Assembly: GCA_037126765.1 (NCBI GenBank)
Contig: JBBCBC010000019.1
Location: forward strand, 26,558,222-26,622,221
DNA: 64,000 nucleotides
Origin: Stenogyne calaminthoides
Lineage: Eukaryota; Streptophyta; Magnoliopsida; Lamiales; Lamiaceae
Direction of reading: 5' to 3'
How positions within the stretch are numbered: the first letter of the stretch is position 1; each line of letters opens with the position of its first letter. Made by a program: the position numbers and the translations under genes. Positions 23,171 to 33,845 of this stretch are shown here, in pieces. The notes beneath the pieces were generated by a model, which had not been told where the DNA came from, made no database searches, and worked only from the letters and a program-made list of their open reading frames with translations.

Positions 23171-23900
23171 AGATGTCGTAACCTTTTAATCCATCGCTAT
23201 TATACTTAAAGTCAATAGAATAAGTATGGAAACTATATTGATTGGAAACTAAAAATTATAATTGCCCTAACTGCACAAAAGCACAAGTGGATTCTTGACA
23301 CACCAAAATCAGATGAGCCAATTAACGAGTCAAAAATGAGGGACTCATCAGATCACCTTGTGAGAGAGATGTAGATTCTTTGAAAATGGTGGAGGGCAAA
23401 ACCCGTAAGGGATTACGTCCTCAAAATTGATGGCCCATCTGAACAAACTTGAGGTTCTGAGTGCAGATTATAATCTGGAGACTCAGATGAATTTGGTACT
23501 TCACTCTTTGCCTAAAAGTTTTTGAGCATTTTGGCCTCGCTAGCTGATTTGTTGCAAGCTTTGGTCTCGGCGGAGATGTTAATGGGGCACCAAACTCAAA
23601 CTTTGAACGGCAAGTGGTCCATCTTCATCTTCTAGGCCAAGGGTAGGCAAGAAGAAGAAGAGAACCAAAAGCCATAAGCAATAAAACTCAACTGTTGCCA
23701 AGGGCAATGGTAAGATGAGGAATGTTTGTGGTGTCAAGGAAAATCCAAAGAGGAAGTGCTTCAACAGCGGTAAGGACAATGGAGGTTTGCCTGTTCCAAC
23801 CCCAAAAGGGCCGGAAATAAAGGTAATTCTCACGCACTAGTTGTTGAAACTTGTTTAGCGGCGTATACTTCTCATTCATTCGTGGGTAGTTGATACTGAT
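23171..23900 (+). pseudogene. Element C gag
   Basis: Copia UBN2-type gag in several frames. The N-terminal 'dwk/wlet' block is near 23250. The helical block ('LHSLPKSFEHFGLAS'-like) falls near 23500-23560, and the 'AEMLMGHQTQTL' segment near 23570-23610. A Lys/Arg-rich linker sits near 23640-23690, and the remains of a CCHC knuckle (tgcttcaacagcggtaag..., second Cys replaced by Ser) at 23758-23790. Stops and frameshifts are frequent. It corresponds to element I gag at 33846-34520. Confidence 0.7.
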
Positions 23901-24231
23901 CCATCGATCATGTCATGTTTGCTTTACGGGTTCAAGATGACCCGGCAACTTAGTGGGAGTGAGATCCTCATCACACTGGGTGAGGCTACGAGAGTGGCAG
24001 CTGAAGCAGTGGGAGAAGTGCACCTGTCTTTTGAAGATAGAGTTTTAATTTTAAGAGATGTTCTTTACGTTCCTACTTTTAGAAAGAATTTAATTTCGGT
24101 TTCTAAACTTTATATTGATGGATATTCGGTTACTTTTGATAAAGTTGTTACCATTTCTCTTTATGATAAATTTATCTGTCATGGAACGTTGTTGAATAAT
24201 CTCTATACAATTAACTGTGCACACCACTAGC
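23901..24231 (+). pseudogene. Element C protease, C-terminal part
   Basis: The frame 23910-24230 encodes the second half of the Copia aspartic protease: VAAEAVGEVHLSF, ILRDVLYVPTFRKNLISVSKL and DGYSVTF, then the start of the GAG-pre-integrase part. The catalytic Asp-Thr/Ser-Gly region just upstream (about 23880-23920) reads VVDTDPSIMSC in another frame, so the active-site Gly seems lost (DTD instead of DTG). The protease would cut the polyprotein. Confidence 0.7.
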
Positions 24232-25100
24232 GAAATGCATCCTATAACACATCAACTGTTTCCGATAAAAGAAAATGTTCATCAGACGTGAACGAGACAC
24301 TTCTATGGCATCTTAGATTGGGACATATTAATCCAAAAAGGATTCAAAGGTTGGTAGAAGATGGTTCATTGGAGTCTCTCCGGGTTGAACCAATCTCAAC
24401 CTGCGAATCATGTTTGGAGGTAAAATGACCAAGAGGGCATTCGGAGCCAAGGGGAATAGAGCGAAAGAAGTGTTAAAAATCATTCACACAGACGTATGTG
24501 GTCCAATGTCAATCAAAGCAAGAGGATGGTATGAGTATTTCGTCACTTTTATTGATGATTACTCAAGGTACGACTATATTTTCCTAATGAAGCATAAATC
24601 TGAGGGAAAAACGTATCAAGTCTCTACGATCCGATCGTGGAGGCGAGTACCTCAGCGATGAGTTTTTGAACTACTTGTCAGATGAAGGGATTGTATCCCA
24701 GCTAATTGCACCCGGAACCCCTCAACAAAACGGGGTTACAGAGCGAAGAAACCGAACTCTTTTAGAAATGGTTAGATCAATGATGAGTTATGCGGATCTA
24801 CCCAAGTCGTTCTGGGGTCGTGCCTTGGAAATAGCGGCTTACATTTTGAACTTGGTGCCATCCAAATCGGTTCCCAAAACTCCCAAAGAATTGTGGACCG
24901 GGCGCAAGCCCAGTTTGAGACACATGAGAATTTGGGGGTGTCGGGCCTATGTGTTGGACAAGGAAACCGGAAAATTGGATCCTCGATCAGCATTAAGGTT
25001 GTTTATAGGATACCCCGAGTGAACAAAAGGGTGTATGTTCTATGGTCCCGAAGATCAAAAGGTGGTAATAAGCACCCACTTTAGATTTTTGGAAGAAGAC
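24232..25100 (+). pseudogene. Element C integrase
   Basis: The GAG-pre-integrase zinc region (LLWHLRLGHIN-like at 24298-24330) is followed by the core: KRAFGAKGNRAKEVLKIIHTDVCGP with the first Asp (about 24480-24510), FVTFIDDYSRYDYIFLMKHKSE, a roughly 60-base deletion near 24606 that removes part of the helix before the second Asp motif, then YLSDEGIVSQLIAPGTPQQNGVTERRNRT with the catalytic Glu (about 24680-24760). The C-terminal part (ELWTGRKPSLRHMRIWGCRAYV, GYP) runs to 25022, then frameshifts. Confidence 0.82.
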
Positions 25101-25367
25101 TATACGAACGAAAGGAGACCCAGAAGTGAGATTACCTTAAATGAGCTAAGGGGGCTAACCTCAGTGCCAACTGTACAAGATGACATACCAAATGACACAC
25201 TTACACAATGGGAACCTCGTCGTAGTGGGAGAGTTGTGAGACAGCCCGAGAGATTCATGGGGATAGGAGAGTCCTCGGACTTGATTCCCGGACAAGACGA
25301 ATCAGACCCATTGACATATGAAAGGCAATCCAAGATAAGGATGCGATTTCTTGGCAAACAGCAATGA
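25035..25367 (+). pseudogene. Element C pol linker between integrase and RT
   Basis: A 110-residue frame: FYGPEDQKVVISTHFRFLEEDY, then an acidic/polar linker with RRSGRVVRQPERFMG and DPLTYE. This linker separates the integrase C-terminus from RT in family A and matches 15460-15771 in element B. It overlaps the next RT frame by a few bases through a frameshift near 25364. No enzyme activity is expected of the linker itself. Confidence 0.75.
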
Positions 25368-26101
25368 ATGCCAAAATGGGTTCTATGGATCATAACAGAG
25401 TGTGGGAGCTAGTCGAACCACTTAATGGGGTCAAACCCATTGGTTGCAAGTGGGTATACAAGAGAAAAAGAGGACCGGACGGGAAGGTGGAAACCTTCAA
25501 GGCAAGGCTTGTGGCGAAAGGTTATACTCAGAAAGAAGTGATCGACTATGAGGAAACTTTTTCGCCTGTAGCAATGCTCAAGTCCATCTGAATTCTCTTG
25601 TCGATTGCTGCGCATCTCGACTTTGAAATCTAGCAAATGGATGTCAAGACGGCTTTCCTTAACGGAAGTCTTGATGAAGAAATCTGTATGCAACAACTCC
25701 AAGGATTCATTGAAAAAGGCCAAGAACACCTAGTTTGTAAGCTCAAGAAGTCCATTTACGGACTCAAACAAGCATCCAGAGCTTGGAACCAATGTTTTGA
25801 TCAAGTAATAAAGTCTTATGGGTTTGATCAAAATGAGTTCGAAAGTTGTGTGTACAAAAAGCGTGTCGGAACTGCATTGGTGTTCTTAGTACTATACGTA
25901 GACAACATTTTGCTCATCGGGAACGATGTAAAGGTGTTATCAGATGTAAGGGCATGGCTTTCTAAACAGTTTGATATGAAGGACTTAGGGGAAGCCGGGC
26001 ACATCCTTGGGTTCAAGATTACTCGAGATCGCAAGAAAAGGATGATAGGCTTATCGCAAGTTTCATACATAGACACTATCTTGAAGCGATTCAGCATGTA
26101 G
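25364..26101 (+). pseudogene. Element C reverse transcriptase
   Basis: All RT blocks lie in one frame broken by stops: NRVWELVEP, GCKWVYKRKRG, KARLVAKGYTQKEVIDYEETFSPVA, then TGA at 25589-25591 and TAG at 25631-25633, MDVKTAFLNGSLDEEI with the first catalytic Asp, YGLKQASRAW, and the YxDD site changed to YVDN (about 25897-25908). A further TAG lies at 26099-26101. Compared with the sister copies, these are CGA to TGA, TGG to TAG, CAG to TAG and GAC to AAC. All are C-to-T type changes at CG or CHG sites. Confidence 0.85.
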
Positions 26102-26858
26102 GATTCCAAGAAAGGCTTCGTACCTTTCAGACATGGAATCCATCTATCCAAGGAAATGTACCCTAAGACACAAAAGGAGATAGATGATTTGAAAGGCATT
26201 CCTTATGCTTCGGCTGTCGGAAGCCTTATGTATGCAATGCTGTGCACGAGACCGGATATCTGCTTTGTCGTTGGCATGGTGGCAAGATATCAAAGTAACC
26301 CAGGGAAAGAACATTGGACGGCAGTTAAACATTCTGAAGTATCTGAAAAGAACTCGAGATAGAATGTTGGTTTATCAATCAGATAATCTAATCCCCATCG
26401 GCTACACGGGCTCGGATTTCCAATCAGACTTAAATTCCAGAAAATCTACCTCCGGTAGTGTGTTTTGCATGGGGGAGGAGCCATGACATGGAGAAGCGTT
26501 AAGCATAATGGAAGCCGAATATGTAGCTGCTTGCGAGGAAGCGAAAGAAATGGTTTGGCTCAAGAACTTCCTAGTGGACTTAGATGTAGTTCCGAATTTG
26601 CCCATCACAATCACTGTTTATTGTGATAATGCCGGAGCAGTTGCAAATTCAAGGGAACCAAGAGCCCACAAGGCCAGCAAACACATTGAAAGGAAATACC
26701 ATCTTATACGAGAAATCGTTAAGAGAGGAGATATAGAGGTGGCAAAGTTCGCGTCAGAAGACAACCTAGCAGATCCATTCATAAAGGGTCTACCTCAGAA
26801 TACATTCGAGAGACATGTGGAAGGAATGAGTGTCAAGACCGTTGCCAATCTGCTTTGA
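26102..26858 (+). pseudogene. Element C RT connection and RNase H
   Basis: 26156-26362 carries PYASAVGSLMYAMLCTRPDICF and the ARYQSNPGKEHW block. A frameshift near 26330 leads to 26205-26486, with GYTGSDFQSDLNSRKSTSG: the first RNase H Asp of TDSD is replaced by Gly. A second shift near 26480 leads to 26508-26858, with MEAEYVAACEEAKEMVWL, CDNAGAVANS, KHIERKYHLIREIV and the stop at 26856-26858. It would degrade the RNA strand during reverse transcription. Confidence 0.85.
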
Positions 26859-26975
26859 GTATAAGTGGGAGATATTATTAGGTTCGTGTAGGTGGCATTA
26901 GATGTCACGTATTAGGAACTACACGAGACATGTTGTAGTATACTTAAAAGCAGACTTTGAGTATAAGTGGGAGAT
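26853..26975 (+). promoter_or_regulatory. Duplicated polypurine tract region of element C
   Basis: Two identical 21-base copies starting ctttgagtataagtggg lie at 26853-26873 and 26955-26975. The second abuts the 3' LTR and is the expected plus-strand primer. The first contains the pol stop codon. The same duplicated layout is present in reverse at 13699-13825 and 10720-10842, so it is a family trait rather than an accident of this copy. Confidence 0.65.
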
Positions 26976-28922
26976 TGTTGGGGTTATACTGGAAAGTATG
27001 CTTTTACTTTGTATAACCAAACTGAATTTTCTGTCTTATTTACTGAAATAAATTATTTATCACTGATGTTTTAAATATCATTGAATGTTACATATATTTA
27101 TTGCATAATTGTTCAATAAAAAGTATGTGTTACATTGTGGTTAATTTAGTGATGCGGATCACGTAAGATTAAATTAATGGTCCTTGTAACTAAAAGTATG
27201 CGGTTCACGACCTAGATGGAAATGAATAATCCGTCGTGAAAACGTTGAAGTGTAAGGCTCGAGATTGGCTTGTCTTGACCAAGAGATTACACTAGTGCAT
27301 GATCGATGCATTGAACAAGGACCTATGGGAGGATAAATTCTTCAAAGACCTTGAACCGGGGAAGAATTAGACCTCGGTGGTTCGTTATTTCTTAATCTTT
27401 CGCCCCTTAAATAAGATCGTGTGTGGTTAGTAATTATTGCTTTGACTTATGACGGGTAGAGAATCAATGAGATTCAACACTTTATATCTTGGGCAATACA
27501 TCGGGTCACACGCGATTGCTAAGATTTAATACGAAGAATCGTGTCTAGCACGCTCGTTTGATTTGCCCTTGGGAGGTTCATAAGATTTATCATACCAAAT
27601 CTTGCAAGTGGAATTTGTTTTAGTATGGATAATAATGTTGAACCGCTCTCTTAACCAAGGATAAAAGATATTAATTAATGGAAAGTTATTTCAGTGGCTT
27701 GAATTAATTAATGGGCTAGATAATCAAAAACACGGGAAATAATAACAGGGAGCCATATTAACAGTAATACGGGTTAAGATGGATAGTACAATATTAATTA
27801 TGTAGTGGGATTAATTAATATTTATGGGCTTGAATAATATTGTGGCTCAATATTAGATATTCAAAGTCCATTAGAAGGTTCAATCTTAATTCTCCTAAAG
27901 GCCCCTCAAGTAGCCCAAACATAATGTCCAGTAACTGAAAAAGGTGTTTAAAATAAAATAAATTATTGTTGCCTAATTTTCCTAAAAGTTTCAAAAATAA
28001 TAAATAAAAAAGGGAGAAAGATTTTCTTTGAATTTTGTTATGGAATGTAGATAAGTATTCTTGGAATACAAGATTATCTCATTAAATTCAAGAAATCTCC
28101 CACTTGGTTATTTATTAAGCATATTTCGAAATTTATGAATAACTAAGGAGAGGAAAGATTTTTTTGAAAATATATTATGGAAGTTATGTATTCTTGGAAT
28201 ACAAGAATATCTCATAAATTCAAGAAGATCCAAATCTTGGATTCCTACTCCTTATTTTTTAAAAATACCATAACAAGAGGAGTTGGGATTTTTGTGGAAT
28301 ATTTAATTATGGAGAAAAGAATATGGGATATATTCAAGATTTCTTGGAGATCAGAAAAAGATTTTCCCATCTTGTTTCCACCTAAAATTTCGACCAACCC
28401 CTCATTATAAATAGGGGATGAATGTTTCATCCCCGTGTGAACCTGAAAATTGGTTTTTAGGAAAAATATATCGTCGATAAAATATCAAATATTTTGAAAC
28501 GTCGATGATTGTGTATTTTCGAAAAACCTCAATTGTGAGTGTGCAATTCCATGTGTTGGAAAAATTAGAAATCCACAAAGGTGGTGCAACATAATTTTAT
28601 TTTTCCTTTTGTTAAATTGTTCATGAAGTTCCTTCCACCGGATTGTTGAACAAGGGCAAGGGAATACTTGATAAGGCTTTTTGGTGTGTTCGTGTAAACG
28701 GGATCCATCTTCTCAACGGTTGTCACTCCGAGAGGTTAGTTTACATAAACTCGTAGCAATTCCGCATGCGTAGGATTTATGTGAACTGTTTATATGCATG
28801 ATTTGTTGTTGAATTATTATTTGAATTAATATAGGATTAATTCATGCTATTAATAATTGTTAGAATTAAATTTGTATTTAAATATTCATCCCGAATAGAT
28901 CAGGACAAATAATTCCCGAACA
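26976..28922 (+). mobile_element. 3' LTR of element C
   Basis: 1947 bp, TGTTGGGGTTATACTGG...AATTCCCGAACA. It aligns over its whole length with LTRs 1, 2 and 3 and with the LTR at 30732. A TATA box (attataaatagg) lies at 28404-28414, with the transcript start expected about 30 bases downstream. Around 28440-28540 it has about 100 bases not seen in the other copies. The right border joins H. Confidence 0.85.
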
Positions 28923-29985
28923 TGAAGACCCAATCGCAACATATGGGTCTAACCCCTTTAGGCAACTCAACCAAGTCCTAGACTTGATTGGTGTACATCG
29001 AGTCCATCTCGAATTTTATGGCTTCATGCCACTTCCCTGAATCAATATCTGATATTGTTTCAGAATAAGTATTAGGATCGTTCTTATCCGGTATGTCCAC
29101 ATTAACTAGTTCCTCCTAGAGGTAACCATATCTAATGGGCGGATTACAATTCCTAATATACTTACGGAGCTGTGGTTGTGCAGACTGTACATTCTGATCG
29201 TGAAAAATTTTGTGGTGAATCGATTTCATCAATGTCCGAAGAGTCCTCAAGAGCTACACTTTCAGATGCTTCTTGGGCGGGAGTTTGAACTGTGTTGTTC
29301 TCATTCAGCCCACTTGGAGGTTCTTGCACTGGCAACCCTACTCCAATTACGCTCCCACTGGCTGAAAGACGATCACCTAGTGAAAGAATCCCACTGTGAA
29401 AGTTGTTGAATGCTCCCACTGATTCCTTGTCATGTTGCTTTGACAATATATCAGTCTCTTTGTTAATTTGTGGTTCTTGAATTTCTTCAAGTTCTATCAG
29501 CTTACGACCTTGTTCCTTAAAGACATAGTCTTCTTCGAGGAACTTGGTCTGCCTAGAACAATCAATGATTATTTCTCAGGTAGATTGAAGTAATATCCTT
29601 TAGTTTCCTTAGGATATCCCACAAAGTAACCTTTTTCACCTTTGGATTCCAACTTGTCGATAAGCATCCTTTTCACAATCACGGGGCAACCCCATGTTAG
29701 ATATGTGTAAAAGTTGGCTTCTTGCCACACCATGGTTCATATGGTGTATGCTCAACCGATTTAGATGGAATCCTATTCAGAATGTAAATTGAGGTCTGCA
29801 ACGCGTATCCCATAAGAATGTTGGAAGATAAAAAGGCTCATCACCATGTCTAACAGGGTTTGGTTTCTTCTTTCGGACACACCGTTCATCTGAGGTGTTC
29901 CGAGAGTAGTCCATTGTGACTGGATTCCATGTAACTTCAACTAATTAGTGAATTCATGGCTAAGATATTCACCTCCTCGATCCGA
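28923..29985 (-). pseudogene. Copia element H: integrase C-terminus to RT start
   Basis: Minus-strand pol of a Copia family different from A. From the right: the integrase C-terminal region with frame breaks (29650-29985), the FLEEDYVFKEQGRKLIELEEIQEP block near 29470-29560, a Ser/Glu-rich linker open at 29162-29446, and the first RT blocks (WHEAIKFEMDSMY near 28990-29040, then a degraded WVF) up to 28923, where the 3' LTR of C cuts it. The rest of RT and RNase H is missing from this side. Confidence 0.75.
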
Positions 29986-30731
29986 TCAAAGAGTCTTGAT
30001 ACTCTTACCAAGTTTCTTCTCTATTTCAGCTTTGTACTCTTTGAATTTCTCAAAAGATTCGGATTTGTGTTTCATAGGATACACGTATCCGTATCTAGAG
30101 AAATCATCAGTAAAAGTGATGAAGTAGCCGAAGTGACCCCTAGCTAGAGTGGGCAATGGTCCACAAACATCGTTGTAGATCAACTCTAGAACTTCTTTGG
30201 CATGCACCCCTTTCTCTGAAAAGGGTTTGTTGATCATCTTGCCCATGAGATAAGATTCAAAATTACCATAAGACTCAAAGTCGAATGGGGTTAAGTAGTC
30301 TAACTTTCTCAACCTTGCAATTCTTTTCTCGTTTACATGATCAAGTTCTACAATGCCATAAGTAAGTTGGGTTTTCATGATTACTAAGTTTAAGCTTTTA
30401 TTTTGTATATTAAGAACATCATATCCATAATGCAACAAATACATGTTGTGAGTAATAGAAAGAACTAGATGACAATTATTAAGTTCTAATCTAAAACCAA
30501 GGGGTAAGTCCAACATAAGTCCCCACACGTTCAGTCAGCAACTCTTGCTTCATTTCCACGTGTAAGACGATTTCACCCGCCCTAACTGTCCTATGACATA
30601 TGAGCCCTTTCACATTAGTGCAAATGTGAGAGCCAAATCCGGTATCCAATACCAAACAGTTAGCACTATTAGTGGACATGTTTATCTTAATAACAAACAT
30701 ACCTGTTCTAGTGCTAGAAACACCTAGTGCC
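29986..30731 (-). pseudogene. Copia element H: protease, GAG-pre-integrase and integrase core
   Basis: 30491-30700 holds the protease active site LVLDTGFGSHIC (Asp-Thr-Gly intact). 29986-30528 is open for 180 residues: the GAG-pre-integrase region, then AKEVLELIYNDVCGP with the first catalytic Asp, and YFITFTDDFSRYGYVYPMKHKSESFEKFKEYKAE. The zinc-binding HxxxH...CxxC segment is altered. The right end at 30731 is cut by the 5' LTR of element I. Confidence 0.8.
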
Positions 30732-32432
30732 TGTTGGGGTTATACTGAAAAGTATGGTTTTACTTTGTATAACCAAACTGAAGTTTATTATTTATTTACT
30801 GAAATAAATTATTTAATCACTGTTGCATTAAATATGAATGAATGTTATATATGCTTATTGCAAACCCCTTTAATAAGACAGTACGTATTACGTTGTAGTT
30901 AATTTGGTGATACCCAATCACTGAAGATCAAATTAACGGTCCTCGTAATTAAGTACAAATTCACAACCCAGATGAAAATGAACGAACCATCATGAGCGGT
31001 TTGAAGCAGGAGACCCAGATTGGGCCTGTCTTGACCGAGGATCACACTAAGCGCATTTAGGTCTTATTTGAATGAGGACTCTGAGGAGGACAAATCTTTG
31101 AGATCAATATATAAGAATTAGACCTCGATTGGTCGTTGTTTCTTAATCTCCGTCCCCTTAAATAGGATCGTGTGAAATTAATAACTATTGCTTTGACTTA
31201 TGATGGGAAAAGAGTCAATGAGATTCGATACCTTATATCTTGGCAATATTATTAATTACATTACATGACGATTTGACATTTAATCTGAGAATCGGCGTCA
31301 AGCAATCGTCTCTTGCTTGATTTGTCCCTTGGTGGGCTCATATCCTTTGTCATGCCAAATCTTGCAAGTGGAAATTTATTTAGGGATGGATAATAATGTT
31401 GAACTGTTTTTACTCCAAGGACAAAGATATTAATTAATATAAAGCTTGTTCAATTGACTTAATTAATTAATGGACTAAGATAATCTTAAACGCGGGAAAT
31501 AATGACCGGGAGCCATGTTATATGTGAAATCGTAATATGGGTTAAGATGGATAGTTCAATATTAATTTTATAGTGGAGTAAATTAATATTAATGGACTTG
31601 AATAATATTTGGCCCAAAATATTATAAACCATAGTCCATTGGAGGTCCAATCTTAATTATTCTAAAGGCCCCCCAAATAGCCCAAAATAAAGTCCAATTA
31701 ATGAGAGAGAGAAGAAAATATTCTTGCTATATTTCCATGTTAATATTTTTGAAATTTTGTAGATAATTAGGAAGGAAAGGTTGTCTTGATTTTCTTGTAG
31801 ATATTTTATGGAAAGAGATAATTATTGTAGGAATACATAATTATCCCATAAATTCAAGAAGTCAAATCTTGACTCATAATATCTTGTAATTTTCGAAAAT
31901 TGTAGGTTGAAGAAGGGAAGAGATTTTTATGGAAATTTTAATTAAGGAGAAAAGAATATAGAAGATATATTCAAGATTTCTTGGAGATCAAGAAAATATT
32001 TTCTTCCTTATTTTCTTGACCTAAATTTTGAACCCCTCCTCCCTATTTATAGGGGATGAGCTCTTCATTCCCAAGTGCAATTCCATGTGTTGGAAATATT
32101 AGAAATCCACAAAGGTGGTAGCAAAATATTTAATTTCTCTCCCATTAAAATCGTTCGTTGAAATCTTCCCACCGGATAGCGTTCGTGGACTTTGGGGATA
32201 TATTTGGGAAGACTCTTGGGTTGATTCATCTGTTTGATTCTTCAAGAGGTTAGTAATTCCGTAACTCCTAGTTCCGCATGTTTAGGATTTACGTGAATTA
32301 TGTGTACGCATGTTGTTTATTTTTATGTTGAATTGATTTAGGATTAATTCATGTTAGTAATTAACTGTTTAATTTAAATATGTATTTAAATAATCACCTC
32401 GAATAGATCCTGGCACCCCGATTTTCCCAACA
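30732..32432 (+). mobile_element. 5' LTR of element I (family A)
   Basis: 1701 bp, TGTTGGGGTTATACTG...GATTTTCCCAACA, matching the 3' LTR of C throughout. A TATA-like ctatttatag is at 32042-32051. It lies inside H; the putative target duplication on this side is gtgcc (30727-30731). The PBS follows at once, so it is a 5' LTR. Confidence 0.85.
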
Positions 32433-32434
32433 AC

Positions 32435-32451
32435 TGGTATCAGAGCTCTGG
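32435..32451 (+). other. Primer-binding site of element I
   Basis: TGGTATCAGAGCTCTGG, complementary to the 3' end of plant initiator methionine tRNA, two bases after the LTR end. It is intact, in contrast to the equivalent sites near 19789 and 58451. Confidence 0.88.
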
Positions 32452-33845
32452 TTTCGAGCTCTGATTTTTTAAATTGTTATTTAAATTGTTGGACATTAAA
32501 TTAAAATTGGATAGTTGAATTGCTAGATCCGCATTTTGCGGTATCAATGTCATGGTATTTAATGTGTTTATTTTCATGCGTATGAATGAATGGTTTTTAA
32601 TTTGACTAGTTGAATTTGTTTTTTCTCGTGAGAAAATTCACGGAAGAGATTGGGCTATTTGATTTGTTCAATGTAATAGACTAGTCTAGATTTAAGGTAT
32701 TTATTTTTTGGTAAATAAATTGTAACTTTGTCGGAGACAAAAGCGAGACGAGTTAAAGATGAATCGAGAATAAATGACGTGGCGACGTCGCCCGCAAAAT
32801 GTGCCAAGGAGCATGCAGCGGGCATGGACGACGCCTCGCGCCGGCCTAGGATTATTTAGCGCTAAGAGATCAGCCTGGCGTAGGGCGTGCGGAGGGATGG
32901 CGATGGGCGAGCAAGAAGGGGCGGTGGGCGGTAACAACCGGCGCCTGCAGAGGTCGCCAGAAAGACGCGTGGGCGACGCTGCACGCACCTAAGCGCATAG
33001 GCACGGGCCGGGCAGCGGCGGCGGATCGCGGCGGGCATCCCCTTGCAAGTCGCTTGGCGTATGGCGTTTCAAGACGGAGTTCTTTTCGAGACGAACGAGT
33101 GGGAGAAATTCAAGAGGTGTGTTTCTTCAAGATCAAGCCAAAGAAAATCAAACCATGCGGTTGGATAATTTGTGCCCAATGTGTTTTATTTCGCTTTTGC
33201 TTGATTTATTGTTGTCGTATTTTCTTGTGCTTTATTTAACTGTTTAAATGTGTTTGCATGAGAATTGCCTAAACTAAAAAAATCTCAAATTCAAAAAATT
33301 ACTAAGTATGTTTAATAATTAATTTGGTTTTGACACAAATTAATTTTGACCTCCATGATTTATTTATTTGTGAAATCTTTTGGAGAAATTCCCCTACGGG
33401 ACGGTCAAAAGATAGCTTTCACATGAATAAATTCCCAAAAGGATGGTTGTGAATTATTATTAGTGGCGACGATGACCCTCCCACGAGGCTCGATCAAAAC
33501 GAAGTAATAATTCTGTATTTAATCATGGTTATTACTTAGGTATAAAATTGATATATATATATACTTCTCCGAAGTCCCTGTCAATTTTATATCGGTCAAG
33601 TGGGAGCCGACTATTAATTTGTTTATAAATTAACGGTTTGTAACTGTTCTTGTTTGTAACCTGCTTGAATGTGATTTAAATGATGACCCTCCCACGAGGC
33701 TCATTTAAATCTGTTTTGAGATGTTGGCTGATGCATGTTCTTTTTTTTTTTGAGATTTTAATATAAATCATGTGATCGAATTATGTGATTTAATTTTATG
33801 TTGATCTGGATATTGATACAAAATATATGTTTATTTCAGTTCTGT
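32452..33845 (+). mobile_element. Leader of element I
   Basis: Untranslated leader. 32450-32700 equals, inverted, 8700-8990. 32771-33060 is a GC-rich island (separate entry). 33130-33840 equals 22500-23170 and, inverted, 17770-18480, with the conserved 'ttttggagaaatt...acgggacggtcaaaa' block at 33378-33410. The gag ATG follows at 33846. Confidence 0.7.
32771..33060. other. GC-rich island in the leader of element I
   Basis: About 290 bases, strikingly GC-rich and full of CG dinucleotides, inside AT-rich surroundings. Short frames occur on both strands, but none is conserved in the sister copies. The leaders at 8520-8650 and 19300-19400 hold shorter GC-rich stretches in the same place with limited similarity, so the island varies fast or was acquired independently. 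Confidence 0.6.

Larger units (their letters stand above)
21690..28922 (+). mobile_element. Family-A Copia element C (whole, plus strand)
   Basis: Order: truncated 5' LTR, leader without PBS, gag, protease, integrase, RT, RNase H, two purine tracts, 3' LTR ending ...cccgaaca at 28922. The flank from 28923 is another Copia fragment (H), so C was inserted into H there (5 bases tgaag). Coding quality is the best of the family-A copies, with long open stretches, but stops and one active-site change make it inactive. It stands head to head with element B. Confidence 0.78.

Noticed and set aside
32774..32992. Frames on both strands in the GC-rich leader island
   Set aside because: GC-rich sequence has few stops by chance; not conserved in the other leaders of the family.
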